DNA of 7,838 bases. It comes from an uncultured Eubacteriales bacterium (GTDB taxonomy: Bacteria > Bacillota_I > Bacilli_A > RF39 > UBA660). The stretch is taken from the NCBI GenBank assembly GCA_900313345.1, contig OMQW01000007.1:1-7838 (forward strand). Reading direction: 5' to 3'. Positions 1-6,460 of this stretch are shown here, piece by piece (the first letter of the stretch is position 1; the number at the start of each line of letters is the position of its first letter). The translations under genes and the position numbers were made by a program. A model generated the notes under the pieces. That model was not told the origin of the DNA. It saw only the letters and a program-made list of their open reading frames with translations, and did no database searches.

Positions 1-28
1 TTGCTAAAAATATAAAAAGTAATATAAT
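1..28 (+). promoter_or_regulatory. Sigma-A-type promoter for the DUF975 gene
   Basis: TTGCTA at 1-6 and a perfect TATAAT at 23-28 are separated by 16 bases, a good match to a housekeeping promoter. Transcription would start near base 35, which leaves only a short leader before the Shine-Dalgarno AAAGGAG at 37-43 and the ATG at 50. The -35 box lies on the window edge, so upstream context is not visible. In AT-rich DNA such matches occur by chance, but position and spacing fit. Confidence 0.5.
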
Positions 29-49
29 TAAATTAGAAAGGAGTACATT

Positions 50-715
50 ATGGGATTTTCAAAATTAAAAGGAGATGCTAAAAAAAGTTTAAAAGGACAT
101 TGGTCAGATACATTAATAATAATAGTATTATATATTATCATCTTTAGCATAGCTCAAAGATTAGATGTAAAAGTTTTCGGTGGAAATAATGTTACATATG
201 ATATTTTACAAAAACCAGATTATTTTAAATTTGAAATACTAAATAATCATTTAGAATATCATGTTAGATTATTCTCAATGATTGCGGGATTAATGATGTT
301 AATGGGATTAAATAGTTATTTCTTAAAAAGATCACGTAATGAAGAAGTTACTTGGCAAGAATTATTTAATAAATATAATTTAATTTTAGATGCATTATTA
401 ATAGGAATTTTTGTTGCTATATTTGTTTTCTGTTGGACTTTATTATTAATAATACCAGGTATTATTGCAACTATTGCATATAGTATGGCATATCTAGTTA
501 AACTAGATAATAAAGATTTAAATGCTATAGAATGTATCAAGAAAAGTAAAGAACTAATGAAAGGTCATAAATTTGATTATTTCCTATTACAACTTAGTTT
601 TATAGGTTGGATTTTATTAGGACCATTTACATTATTCTTATTATATTTCTGGCTAGCGCCATATATGGCAACAACAAATTGTAACTTCTATAATGAACTT
701 GTTAATAAAAGATAA
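50..715 (+). CDS. DUF975 family integral membrane protein
   Basis: The 221-residue protein matches the DUF975 family of Firmicutes membrane proteins, whose function is unknown. The N-terminus is a short basic amphipathic stretch (LKGDAKKSLKGHW, residues 6-18) that typically precedes the first membrane helix, here about 21-36. Further hydrophobic segments lie at about 75-92, 113-150 (a pair of helices around the family hallmark IIPGII at 134-139) and 177-205. The conserved C-terminal signature is clear: AIECIKKSKELMKGHK at 159-174, then LSFIGWILLG at 182-191, then WLAPY at 201-205 and NFY at 212-214. The ATG at 50 follows AAAGGAG at 37-43 with good spacing. The length is usual for the family. 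It is a single-gene unit between its own promoter and a hairpin terminator, so it does not appear to belong to the secretion operon downstream. Confidence 0.85.
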   Translation: MGFSKLKGDAKKSLKGHWSDTLIIIVLYIIIFSIAQRLDVKVFGGNNVTYDILQKPDYFKFEILNNHLEYHVRLFSMIAGLMMLMGLNSYFLKRSRNEEVTWQELFNKYNLILDALLIGIFVAIFVFCWTLLLIIPGIIATIAYSMAYLVKLDNKDLNAIECIKKSKELMKGHKFDYFLLQLSFIGWILLGPFTLFLLYFWLAPYMATTNCNFYNELVNKR

Positions 716-738
716 AATGAAATTCATTTTATCTTTTT
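711..738 (+). terminator. Rho-independent terminator after the DUF975 gene
   Basis: GATAAAATG (711-719) pairs perfectly with CATTTTATC (725-733) around an AAATT loop, which can itself tighten by A-T pairing, and is followed by TTTTT at 734-738. The stem contains the TAA stop codon of the DUF975 gene (713-715), so the gene ends inside its terminator, a compact arrangement seen again at the other 3' ends in this window. Confidence 0.8.
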
Positions 739-766
739 ATTTGCATAAAATATATTGAGTGATAAT

Positions 767-1069
767 ATGTTAAAACTTAGTTTATTACAAAAAGTATTAT
801 TAACTTCAATCTCCTTATCAGCAGTATCATGTACATTTATTCAAAAAACTAAAAAGTATTTTAAACATTCAAAGTATCTAACAGTATATAGTTTAATAGT
901 AAATATAATAATGGGATTAATATTCTGTAAAACATTTTCAACTATTAATTTTCCAGAAAGTTTATGGGTGGGCTTATTTAGTTTTTTAGGTGCAGATACT
1001 ATATATAAGAGCCTTGAAGGAAAATTATTAACACATGATGATTTATTAAGAAAGAAAGAAAAAATATAA
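767..1069 (+). CDS. Small three-helix membrane protein, holin-like (tentative)
   Basis: This is a predicted 100-residue protein. A TTG at 755 is in frame, but the ATG at 767 is the better start because GAGTGAT (757-763) sits 3 bases before it, matching the spacing seen at two other genes here. Hydrophobic segments lie at about residues 6-24, 38-57 and 65-80, with basic loops between them (KTKKYFKHSK) and a charged tail ending in RKKEKI. The stretch FLGADTIYKSLEGKL (about 72-86) recalls the C-terminal part of some small Firmicutes phage holin families, but I cannot assign a family with certainty. No endolysin gene lies next to it, so a lysis cassette is not supported. The AVSC near the end of helix 1 is a poor lipobox. 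It is monocistronic, between two terminators. A weak TTCATT(723)-17-TAAAAT(746) promoter is possible. Confidence 0.7.
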   Translation: MLKLSLLQKVLLTSISLSAVSCTFIQKTKKYFKHSKYLTVYSLIVNIIMGLIFCKTFSTINFPESLWVGLFSFLGADTIYKSLEGKLLTHDDLLRKKEKI

Positions 1070-1084
1070 TAGTTTTTTCTTTTT
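1055..1084 (+). terminator. AT-rich hairpin terminator after the small membrane protein gene
   Basis: AAAGAAAAAA (1055-1064) pairs with TTTTTTCTTT (1073-1082) around the loop TATAATAG, followed by more T residues. The stem has only one G-C pair and overlaps the final codons. It is flanked by A on one side and T on the other, so it could act in either direction, but it is thermodynamically weak. Confidence 0.5.
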
Positions 1085-1102
1085 ATTTTTAGACCATTCC
1101 CC

Positions 1103-1131
1103 TTGAAAAAAAAAACTATTAATAATATAAT
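1103..1131 (+). promoter_or_regulatory. Sigma-A promoter of the essC-yukD operon
   Basis: TTGAAA at 1103-1108 and a consensus TATAAT at 1126-1131 are separated by exactly 17 bases, the optimal spacing for a vegetative promoter. Transcription should begin near 1138, giving a leader of about 50 bases before the essC ATG. The -35 box runs directly into a tract of ten A residues (1106-1115) that makes up the first part of the spacer, so a change in tract length would directly change promoter spacing. Confidence 0.8.
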
Positions 1132-1150
1132 TAAGATGGATAATAGGTAG

Positions 1151-1183
1151 AAGGTATAGAAATATACTTTATACTAGGGGTGA
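1151..1183 (+). promoter_or_regulatory. Leader hairpin with GAAA loop and Shine-Dalgarno site of essC
   Basis: In the essC leader, AAGGTATA (1151-1158) pairs with TATACTTT (1163-1170), 8 pairs with one G-T, around a GAAA tetraloop. The arm GTATA could alternatively pair with a second copy of TATAC at 1170-1174, nearer the ribosome binding site. The Shine-Dalgarno AGGGGTGA (1176-1183) follows 5 bases after the hairpin and 6 bases before the ATG at 1190, so the start is well determined. A regulatory role for the hairpin is inference; it could also simply protect the mRNA 5' end. Confidence 0.45.
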
Positions 1184-1189
1184 CAATAT

Positions 1190-4100
1190 ATGATACTTAG
1201 ATTAATTAAAAGAACTAAAATCTATAATTTTTCTTTACCAACTACCATTAATGGTAATTACTGGATAACAGATACGGATGGTTTAGGTAATAACAGAAAT
1301 CTTGTTACAGTAGAACAGAAAGATGGAAATTTCTATTTAAAGAGTAGTTTTGATACTAAAATAATATCAAACAAAAGAGAAGTAGATAGTATAGTATTAA
1401 GAGAACATAATTTATATTTCTTAAAAATAAATAATGAAAATAACTTTATACTTTTATATGCTTCTTCTGATAAAGAAGATTATGTAACTTTAGAAACAAA
1501 AGATAATACACAAATACTAATAGGTAATGGAAGTGATTGTAATATTAATTATAATTACCCATTAGTTACAAATAGACAAGCATTATTAACATATCAAGAT
1601 GGAAATTGGTTTATTGAAAACTTAAATGCAAATTATGGTACATATGTAAATTATGAATCTATACAAAGTAAAAAAGTATACCACGGAGATATTATATTTA
1701 TTATGGGATTAAAAATAATTCCATTAGGTAATAAATTAATTGTAAATAAAGTTGATAACTTAGTAAGAATAGATGACAGAATCTTTAAAGAAGGACATTT
1801 TGAAGTACAATCAGTAATAGATGAAGGTGATTTAAAGGAAGAAGATATCGACTTTTATAAAGAAGAAGATTATTTTTTTCGTTCACCAAGATTTAAAGCA
1901 GGAATAGAAAAAGTCCTAATAGAAATAGATGCCCCACCTGCAAAGGAAAAAATGGATGATACACCACTTCTATATGTAATAGGACCAATGATTAGCATGG
2001 GAATGGTTTCATTAATGATGGGATATTCCTCAGTACAAGGTGTAGTGGAAGGAAATCAAACTCTAGCAAGTGCTATACCAACAATTATTATGTGTGTAGC
2101 AATGCTACTAACTATGATTTTATGGCCATTATTAAATAGAAAATTCCAAAGAAAGAAAAGTGCTGAAAGAGAAGTATTAAGACAAACAAAATATAAAGAA
2201 TATATAGAAAATAAAAAATATGAAATAAAAAAAGAAATGGAAAACGAAAAGAAAGTCTTAGAAGAAAACTATATATCTTTAAATGAAACAGAAAAAATAG
2301 TTCTAGAACGCAAAAGAAATTTATGGGAAAGAGAAATAGATCAAAAAGATTTCCTAGATTTAAGACTTGGTATAGGTAATAGATCATTTGCAGGAGAAGT
2401 AAGATATCCAGAAGATAGATTCTCACTTGAAGATGATAATTTAAAAGAATTAGTTCAAGATCTAGGTAAAGAATCAAAAGAACTAGAAAATGTACCAATT
2501 AACTTATCATTTTGTAAAAATAATATTTCAGCAATAATAGGAGAAGGTAAACAAAAGAATTCTTTTATAGATGGATTAATGCTTCAATTAGTGGCATTTC
2601 ATTCTTATACAGATTTAAAAGTAGTATTATTTACAAACGAAAAGAATGCCTCTAGATGGGAATATTTAAAATCAATGCCCCATAACTGGAATAACACAAG
2701 AACATTAAGATATTTCTCATCAAATTATGATGAAGCTAAAGCTCTATCATTAGAACTTGAACAAGTTTTAAAAGAAAGAACAGAACAAAATACAAATAAT
2801 GATTTAATAATAAATACTGATAAAAAAGATTATACATCTTTTGCACCATACTTCTTCATCATAATAGATGACTTTAAATCAGTAAGAGAACTAGAAATAA
2901 TAAAAGATATATGTAATTCAAAAATAAATGTAGGTTTTAGTATAGTAATAGTAAACAATAGATTAACTAATTTACCTAATGAGTGTCATACATTTGTAAG
3001 CATTAATGATGCTAAATCAGGTATATTTGAAAATGAATTAGTATCAGAAAAACAAAAAGAATTTATAGCAGATTATAATCCTAATATTGATATGTATAGT
3101 ATTGCAAAAGTAATATCAAATATACCTATAGAAACAGAAAAAGAAAGCTCATCTCTTCCAAATATGATAAGTTTCCTAGAAATGTATGATTGTGGTAGAG
3201 TAGAACAATTAGATATCTTAAATAGATGGAAAAATAGTAATCCAACTAAAACTTTACAAGCACCAATAGGTGTAGATAAAAATCATGAATTATTTAAACT
3301 AGATATACATGAAAAAGCACATGGACCTCATGGTTTGATAGCAGGTATGACGGGTTCTGGTAAAAGTGAATTAATAATTACTTATATACTTTCTATGGCT
3401 TTAAATTATAGTCCTGATGAAGTTTCATTTATTTTAATAGATTATAAAGGTGGAGGATTAGCAGGAGCCTTTGAAAACAAAGAAACTGGTGTAAGACTTC
3501 CACATATTGCAGGTACAATTACAAACTTAGATACATCTGAAATATATAGAGCCTTAGCATCAGTACAAAGTGAATTAAGACGTCGTCAAAAGAAATTTAA
3601 TGAAGTAAGAGATAATTTAAATGAAAGTACAATCGATATTTATAAATATCAAACTTTATATAAAGAAGGATTAGTAAAAGAACCAATTCCACATCTTATA
3701 ATAATTTCAGATGAGTTTGCAGAATTAAAAGATCAAAAACCAGAATTTATGGATGAATTAATTTCAACTGCACGTATAGGTCGTAGTTTAGGAGTACACT
3801 TAATACTTGCAACACAAAAACCGGCAGGTGTTGTTAATGATCAAATATGGTCAAACTCTAAATTTAGAATTTGTTTAAAAGTTCAAGATAGATCAGATTC
3901 CATGGATATGATTAAATCTCCTGTTGCAGCAGCAATAAAAGAAACAGGTAGATTCTATTTACAAGTAGGATATAATGAGCTATTCGCTCTAGGTCAATCT
4001 GCATGGACTGGAGCAAAATATTATCCACAAGATAAAAAGCAAAAGAAAATAGATGAAAGAATAGATTTTGTAGATAATATAGGTAATGTAATAAAAAGCT

Positions 4101-5791
4101 TTGATAGTACTAATAGACAAGTTAAACTAGTTGCAGAAGGTGAAGAGATAACTAGTCTAATTAAATACATAAATGAAGAAGCAAGAAAAGAAAATAAATA
4201 TGCTAAACAATTATGGTTAGAAAAAATACCAGACTTTATTTACACTGAAGAATTAAAAAATAAATATAACTATAATATAGAATTAAATAATATAAACCCT
4301 ATAATTGGTGAATTAGATGATCCAAATAATCAAAGACAAGCATTATTAACACTTCCATTAAGTGAAAAAGGTAATGCCGCAATATTTGGTAGAAGTGGTA
4401 GTGGTAAAGATTTATTCTTACAATCATTAATATATAGTACTATAACTGATCATACACCAAAAGAAGTAAATTTCTATTTAATGGATTTTGGTTCAGAAAC
4501 ACTAAGAAGTTTTAAAGATGCTCCTCAAGTTGGAGATATCATCTTCCAAAATGAAGAAGAAAAAGTAAATAACTTATTTAAATTATTAGATAAAGAGTTA
4601 GAAACAAGAAAAAAATTATTTATTGATTATAATGGAGATTATAATTTCTATTTAAAACATAGTGGAAAACAATTACCACTAATAGTAACAGTAATAAATA
4701 ATTATGATGCATTTAGTGAAACATTTGATTCTTTATCAGATGACTTCGCTCAACTAACACGAGAAGGTATAAAATATGGAATTATCTTTATAGTTACATG
4801 TAATAGTGTAAACTCTCTAAGATATCGTATTAAACAAAACTTTGGTCAGAATATTACAACACAATTTAATGATGAAAATGATTATCAAACAATATTAGGT
4901 AATACTCATAAGAAATATCCATCTAATGCATATGGTAGAGGTCTAATTGGACTTGATAGTGTATATGAATTTCAAACAGCCTATCCATATAATGAAAATA
5001 AATTAAGTGAATATATAAAAGTAGTATCAACTAAATTATCAAAAATATTTAATGAAAGAGCTAAAAAAGTTCCAACACTTCCAGTTAATATAACACAAGA
5101 AACTGTAAGCAATGCCTTAAATAGAATAGATACTATACCATTAGGTATAGAAAAAGAAAGTCTAAAGATAGCAACATATAATGCATCTAAAGAAAAATTC
5201 TATATAATAACAGGTAATAATATAGAAGATTATCCATACTTTATAAACAATTTAGTAAAAACATATAATTATATAGACAATCATAAAACTATAGTTATAG
5301 ATACAATGGAACTAATAAAAGAAAACTCATCTCTAATAGTAAATACTAATTTTAATGAAACAATTAAAACAATTTCAAGAGAAATAATAAATGAAATTAA
5401 TAACTTTAGAGAAACTGGCGTACAAAATCTAGATAGTACTACAATAATATTAGTAGGACTATCAAATCTTTTACCTAAATTAGATATTGAAACTAAACAA
5501 TCATTCCAAGATATGTTAAAAAATATAACAGCATTAAAAGATATTAATGTAGTAATAATAGATAACATAGATAGAATAAAGAATTTATCATTTGAGATGT
5601 GGTTAAAAGACAACTTAAATCTAGGTGAAGGCTTATGGCTAGGTAATGGTGTATTAGATCAATTTACATTAAAACTAACTAATAGCCCAAGAGAATTAAG
5701 AGAAGAAATACAAGAACAATATGCAATTCAAGTTGTTAAAGGAAAACCAGTAATTATTAAATTATTAGAAGGAGATATATATAATGGATAG
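1190..5791 (+). CDS. essC: EssC/YukB type VIIb secretion motor ATPase
   Basis: This 1533-residue protein is the membrane-anchored motor of Firmicutes type VIIb (ESS/Yuk) secretion, which drives export of WXG100-like and toxin substrates. Residues 1-90 are the EssC N-terminal FHA-like domain and about 98-180 a second FHA domain (IGNGSDCNI at 111-119, NYGTYVN at 148-154). Two membrane helices lie at about 260-284 and 291-315, followed by a charged coiled coil at 317-385. A degenerate ATPase-like domain spans about 390-690 (IIIDDF, 557-562). ATPase D1 has an intact Walker A GMTGSGKS (719-726), Walker B IIISDEF (837-843) and ATQKP (874-878). D2 has GRSGSGKD (1067-1074), with Asp where Ser/Thr is usual, and IVTVINNYD (1165-1173) where the Walker B acid is expected. 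The third domain (about 1300-1533) lacks a recognisable P-loop. The length is close to that of known EssC proteins (about 1480-1500). The gene is first in its operon and overlaps yukD by 8 bases. EssA, EssB and EsaA are not in the window. Confidence 0.97.
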   Translation: MILRLIKRTKIYNFSLPTTINGNYWITDTDGLGNNRNLVTVEQKDGNFYLKSSFDTKIISNKREVDSIVLREHNLYFLKINNENNFILLYASSDKEDYVTLETKDNTQILIGNGSDCNINYNYPLVTNRQALLTYQDGNWFIENLNANYGTYVNYESIQSKKVYHGDIIFIMGLKIIPLGNKLIVNKVDNLVRIDDRIFKEGHFEVQSVIDEGDLKEEDIDFYKEEDYFFRSPRFKAGIEKVLIEIDAPPAKEKMDDTPLLYVIGPMISMGMVSLMMGYSSVQGVVEGNQTLASAIPTIIMCVAMLLTMILWPLLNRKFQRKKSAEREVLRQTKYKEYIENKKYEIKKEMENEKKVLEENYISLNETEKIVLERKRNLWEREIDQKDFLDLRLGIGNRSFAGEVRYPEDRFSLEDDNLKELVQDLGKESKELENVPINLSFCKNNISAIIGEGKQKNSFIDGLMLQLVAFHSYTDLKVVLFTNEKNASRWEYLKSMPHNWNNTRTLRYFSSNYDEAKALSLELEQVLKERTEQNTNNDLIINTDKKDYTSFAPYFFIIIDDFKSVRELEIIKDICNSKINVGFSIVIVNNRLTNLPNECHTFVSINDAKSGIFENELVSEKQKEFIADYNPNIDMYSIAKVISNIPIETEKESSSLPNMISFLEMYDCGRVEQLDILNRWKNSNPTKTLQAPIGVDKNHELFKLDIHEKAHGPHGLIAGMTGSGKSELIITYILSMALNYSPDEVSFILIDYKGGGLAGAFENKETGVRLPHIAGTITNLDTSEIYRALASVQSELRRRQKKFNEVRDNLNESTIDIYKYQTLYKEGLVKEPIPHLIIISDEFAELKDQKPEFMDELISTARIGRSLGVHLILATQKPAGVVNDQIWSNSKFRICLKVQDRSDSMDMIKSPVAAAIKETGRFYLQVGYNELFALGQSAWTGAKYYPQDKKQKKIDERIDFVDNIGNVIKSFDSTNRQVKLVAEGEEITSLIKYINEEARKENKYAKQLWLEKIPDFIYTEELKNKYNYNIELNNINPIIGELDDPNNQRQALLTLPLSEKGNAAIFGRSGSGKDLFLQSLIYSTITDHTPKEVNFYLMDFGSETLRSFKDAPQVGDIIFQNEEEKVNNLFKLLDKELETRKKLFIDYNGDYNFYLKHSGKQLPLIVTVINNYDAFSETFDSLSDDFAQLTREGIKYGIIFIVTCNSVNSLRYRIKQNFGQNITTQFNDENDYQTILGNTHKKYPSNAYGRGLIGLDSVYEFQTAYPYNENKLSEYIKVVSTKLSKIFNERAKKVPTLPVNITQETVSNALNRIDTIPLGIEKESLKIATYNASKEKFYIITGNNIEDYPYFINNLVKTYNYIDNHKTIVIDTMELIKENSSLIVNTNFNETIKTISREIINEINNFRETGVQNLDSTTIILVGLSNLLPKLDIETKQSFQDMLKNITALKDINVVIIDNIDRIKNLSFEMWLKDNLNLGEGLWLGNGVLDQFTLKLTNSPRELREEIQEQYAIQVVKGKPVIIKLLEGDIYNG

Positions 5792-6035
5792 TAATAAAAT
5801 ACTTATACAACTCTACTTACCATTAGTAGAAAAAAAATATGATATATTTATCCCTATTAATAAGAGAGTAGGAACTATTAAACAAATAATAACTAAAAAT
5901 TTAAAAGAAATGATAGATTATGATGTTAAAGAAGATACAAATCTCTATAGTAAAGATACTGGTAAAATATATGATGTACAATTATTAGTAAAAGATACAG
6001 ATTTAAAGAATGCTTCAAAAGTAGTATTAATGTAG
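5784..6035 (+). CDS. yukD: YukD/EsaB ubiquitin-like type VII secretion protein
   Basis: The 83-residue protein matches the YukD family (PF08817), small beta-grasp, ubiquitin-like cytoplasmic proteins encoded in Firmicutes ESS/Yuk loci, where they are needed for or regulate type VII secretion (EsaB in Staphylococcus). The visible family pattern is an opening strand ending in LYLP (residues 10-13), then YDIFIP (19-24), a helix with GTIKQIITKNLKEM (30-43), YDVQLLVKDTDL (63-74) and the terminal KNASKVVLM (75-83), equivalent to the family's usual NGskLiLi ending. There is no C-terminal Gly-Gly, so no conjugation is expected. The ATG overlaps the end of essC by 8 bases, with AAGGAG at 5769-5774 inside essC, which suggests translational coupling. 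In the classical Bacillus order yukD lies upstream of the ATPase gene; here it is downstream. Confidence 0.93.
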   Translation: MDSNKILIQLYLPLVEKKYDIFIPINKRVGTIKQIITKNLKEMIDYDVKEDTNLYSKDTGKIYDVQLLVKDTDLKNASKVVLM

Positions 6036-6043
6036 GTGATAAA

Positions 6044-6214
6044 ATGAATAACTTAACAGAATATCAAAAGGAAATAAATATAATATTTTCATGCTTAGAA
6101 AAATTAAAAAATGATTTTAAAAATATAGATAACTTAAATCAAATTGCAAATTTAGAAGAATATAAGAATGACGCAGTAGAGCTTATTAATAATATAGGAG
6201 ATACAAATGATTGA
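6044..6214 (+). CDS. Small helical protein of the essC operon, unknown function
   Basis: This 56-residue ORF lies between yukD and the last gene of the operon. It is real on several counts: AGGTGAT (6034-6040) sits 3 bases before the ATG, this Shine-Dalgarno overlaps the yukD stop, the gap to yukD is 8 bases, and its TGA overlaps the next ATG by 8 bases. The sequence is polar and probably helical: helix 1 about residues 3-28 with heptad-like hydrophobics (I11, I13, I14, F15, L18, L21), a turn near 29-34, and helix 2 about 35-51. It has no signal peptide, membrane segment, Cys pair or WxG. A single Cys occurs at 17. I do not recognise a family. From its position it may be a substrate, chaperone or targeting partner of the EssC machine. 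Confidence 0.75.
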   Translation: MNNLTEYQKEINIIFSCLEKLKNDFKNIDNLNQIANLEEYKNDAVELINNIGDTND

Positions 6215-6443
6215 TAATATAACATATGAAGATTTTGAAAGCATCATAACACTTCTAAATAATAGTAATAATAATTTAATTAATATATTAAATAATCTAG
6301 AAAGTTCTGGAAATGATAAAACATTAAAAATGAAAAGATTTACAGAAGAATTAAGTACCTATATTTCATTTCTTAATAATACCTTAACAATAAATAAAGA
6401 TGCAGATGAAGCAATAAAAAAAATAAGAGAATTAAATAATTAA
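6207..6443 (+). CDS. Small helix-turn-helix-hairpin protein of the essC operon, WXG100-sized but without WxG
   Basis: This 78-residue protein starts at an ATG that overlaps the preceding gene by 8 bases and is preceded by AGGAG (6196-6200, 6 bases before the start). It looks like a helical hairpin: helix 1 about residues 7-32 (regular Ile/Leu positions I13, I14, L16, L17, L24, I25, I27, L28, L31), a turn SSGND at 33-37, and helix 2 about 38-61, then a third charged helix at 64-77. This resembles the size and fold plan of WXG100-class proteins, but Trp is absent altogether, and the only YxxxE match (7-11) is at the N-terminus rather than the C-terminus. It is rich in Asn. I do not recognise a family. 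Being last in an essC-yukD operon it could be a divergent substrate or a helper of a secreted partner; that is inference. Confidence 0.8.
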   Translation: MIDNITYEDFESIITLLNNSNNNLINILNNLESSGNDKTLKMKRFTEELSTYISFLNNTLTINKDADEAIKKIRELNN

Positions 6444-6460
6444 TTCTCTTATTTATTTTT
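6421..6460. terminator. Bidirectional terminator between convergent transcription units
   Basis: Bases 6421-6435 and 6440-6454 form a perfect 15-bp stem around the loop ATAA. TTTTT (6456-6460) follows on the plus strand, and an A tract (6416-6423) gives the U tract on the minus strand. The stem includes the stop codon of the 78-residue protein (6441-6443) and partly overlaps the stop of the convergent phospholipase-like gene (6453-6455), so one hairpin ends both genes. It marks the 3' end of the essC operon. Confidence 0.9.

Noticed and set aside
316..540. Minus-strand ORF of 74 codons inside the DUF975 gene
   Set aside because: Lies wholly opposite a well-supported gene, has no ribosome binding context and no family resemblance.
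755..766. TTG start giving a 4-residue longer small membrane protein
   Set aside because: The TTG overlaps the GAGTGAT ribosome binding site of the ATG at 767, which has the spacing used by other genes here.
824..835. Possible lipoprotein box (AVSC) in the small membrane protein
   Set aside because: Ala at -3 and a neighbouring hydrophobic context typical of a membrane helix do not fit a lipobox well.
1099..1180. CCCCT at 1099-1103 as an anti-Shine-Dalgarno partner for AGGGG at 1176-1180
   Set aside because: The CCCCT lies at and upstream of the -35 box, so it would not be in the transcript from the predicted promoter.
2112..2498. Minus-strand ORF of 128 codons inside essC
   Set aside because: Leu/Phe/Tyr-rich antisense of the coiled-coil region; an artefact of AT-rich codons opposite Lys/Glu runs.
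5281..5613. Minus-strand ORF of 110 codons inside the 3' part of essC
   Set aside because: Antisense of a coding domain with no start signal or recognisable protein.
6207..6443. Calling the 78-residue protein a WXG100 (EsxA-like) protein
   Set aside because: No Trp at all, no WxG in the turn, and no C-terminal YxxxD/E; only size and helical hairpin shape agree.
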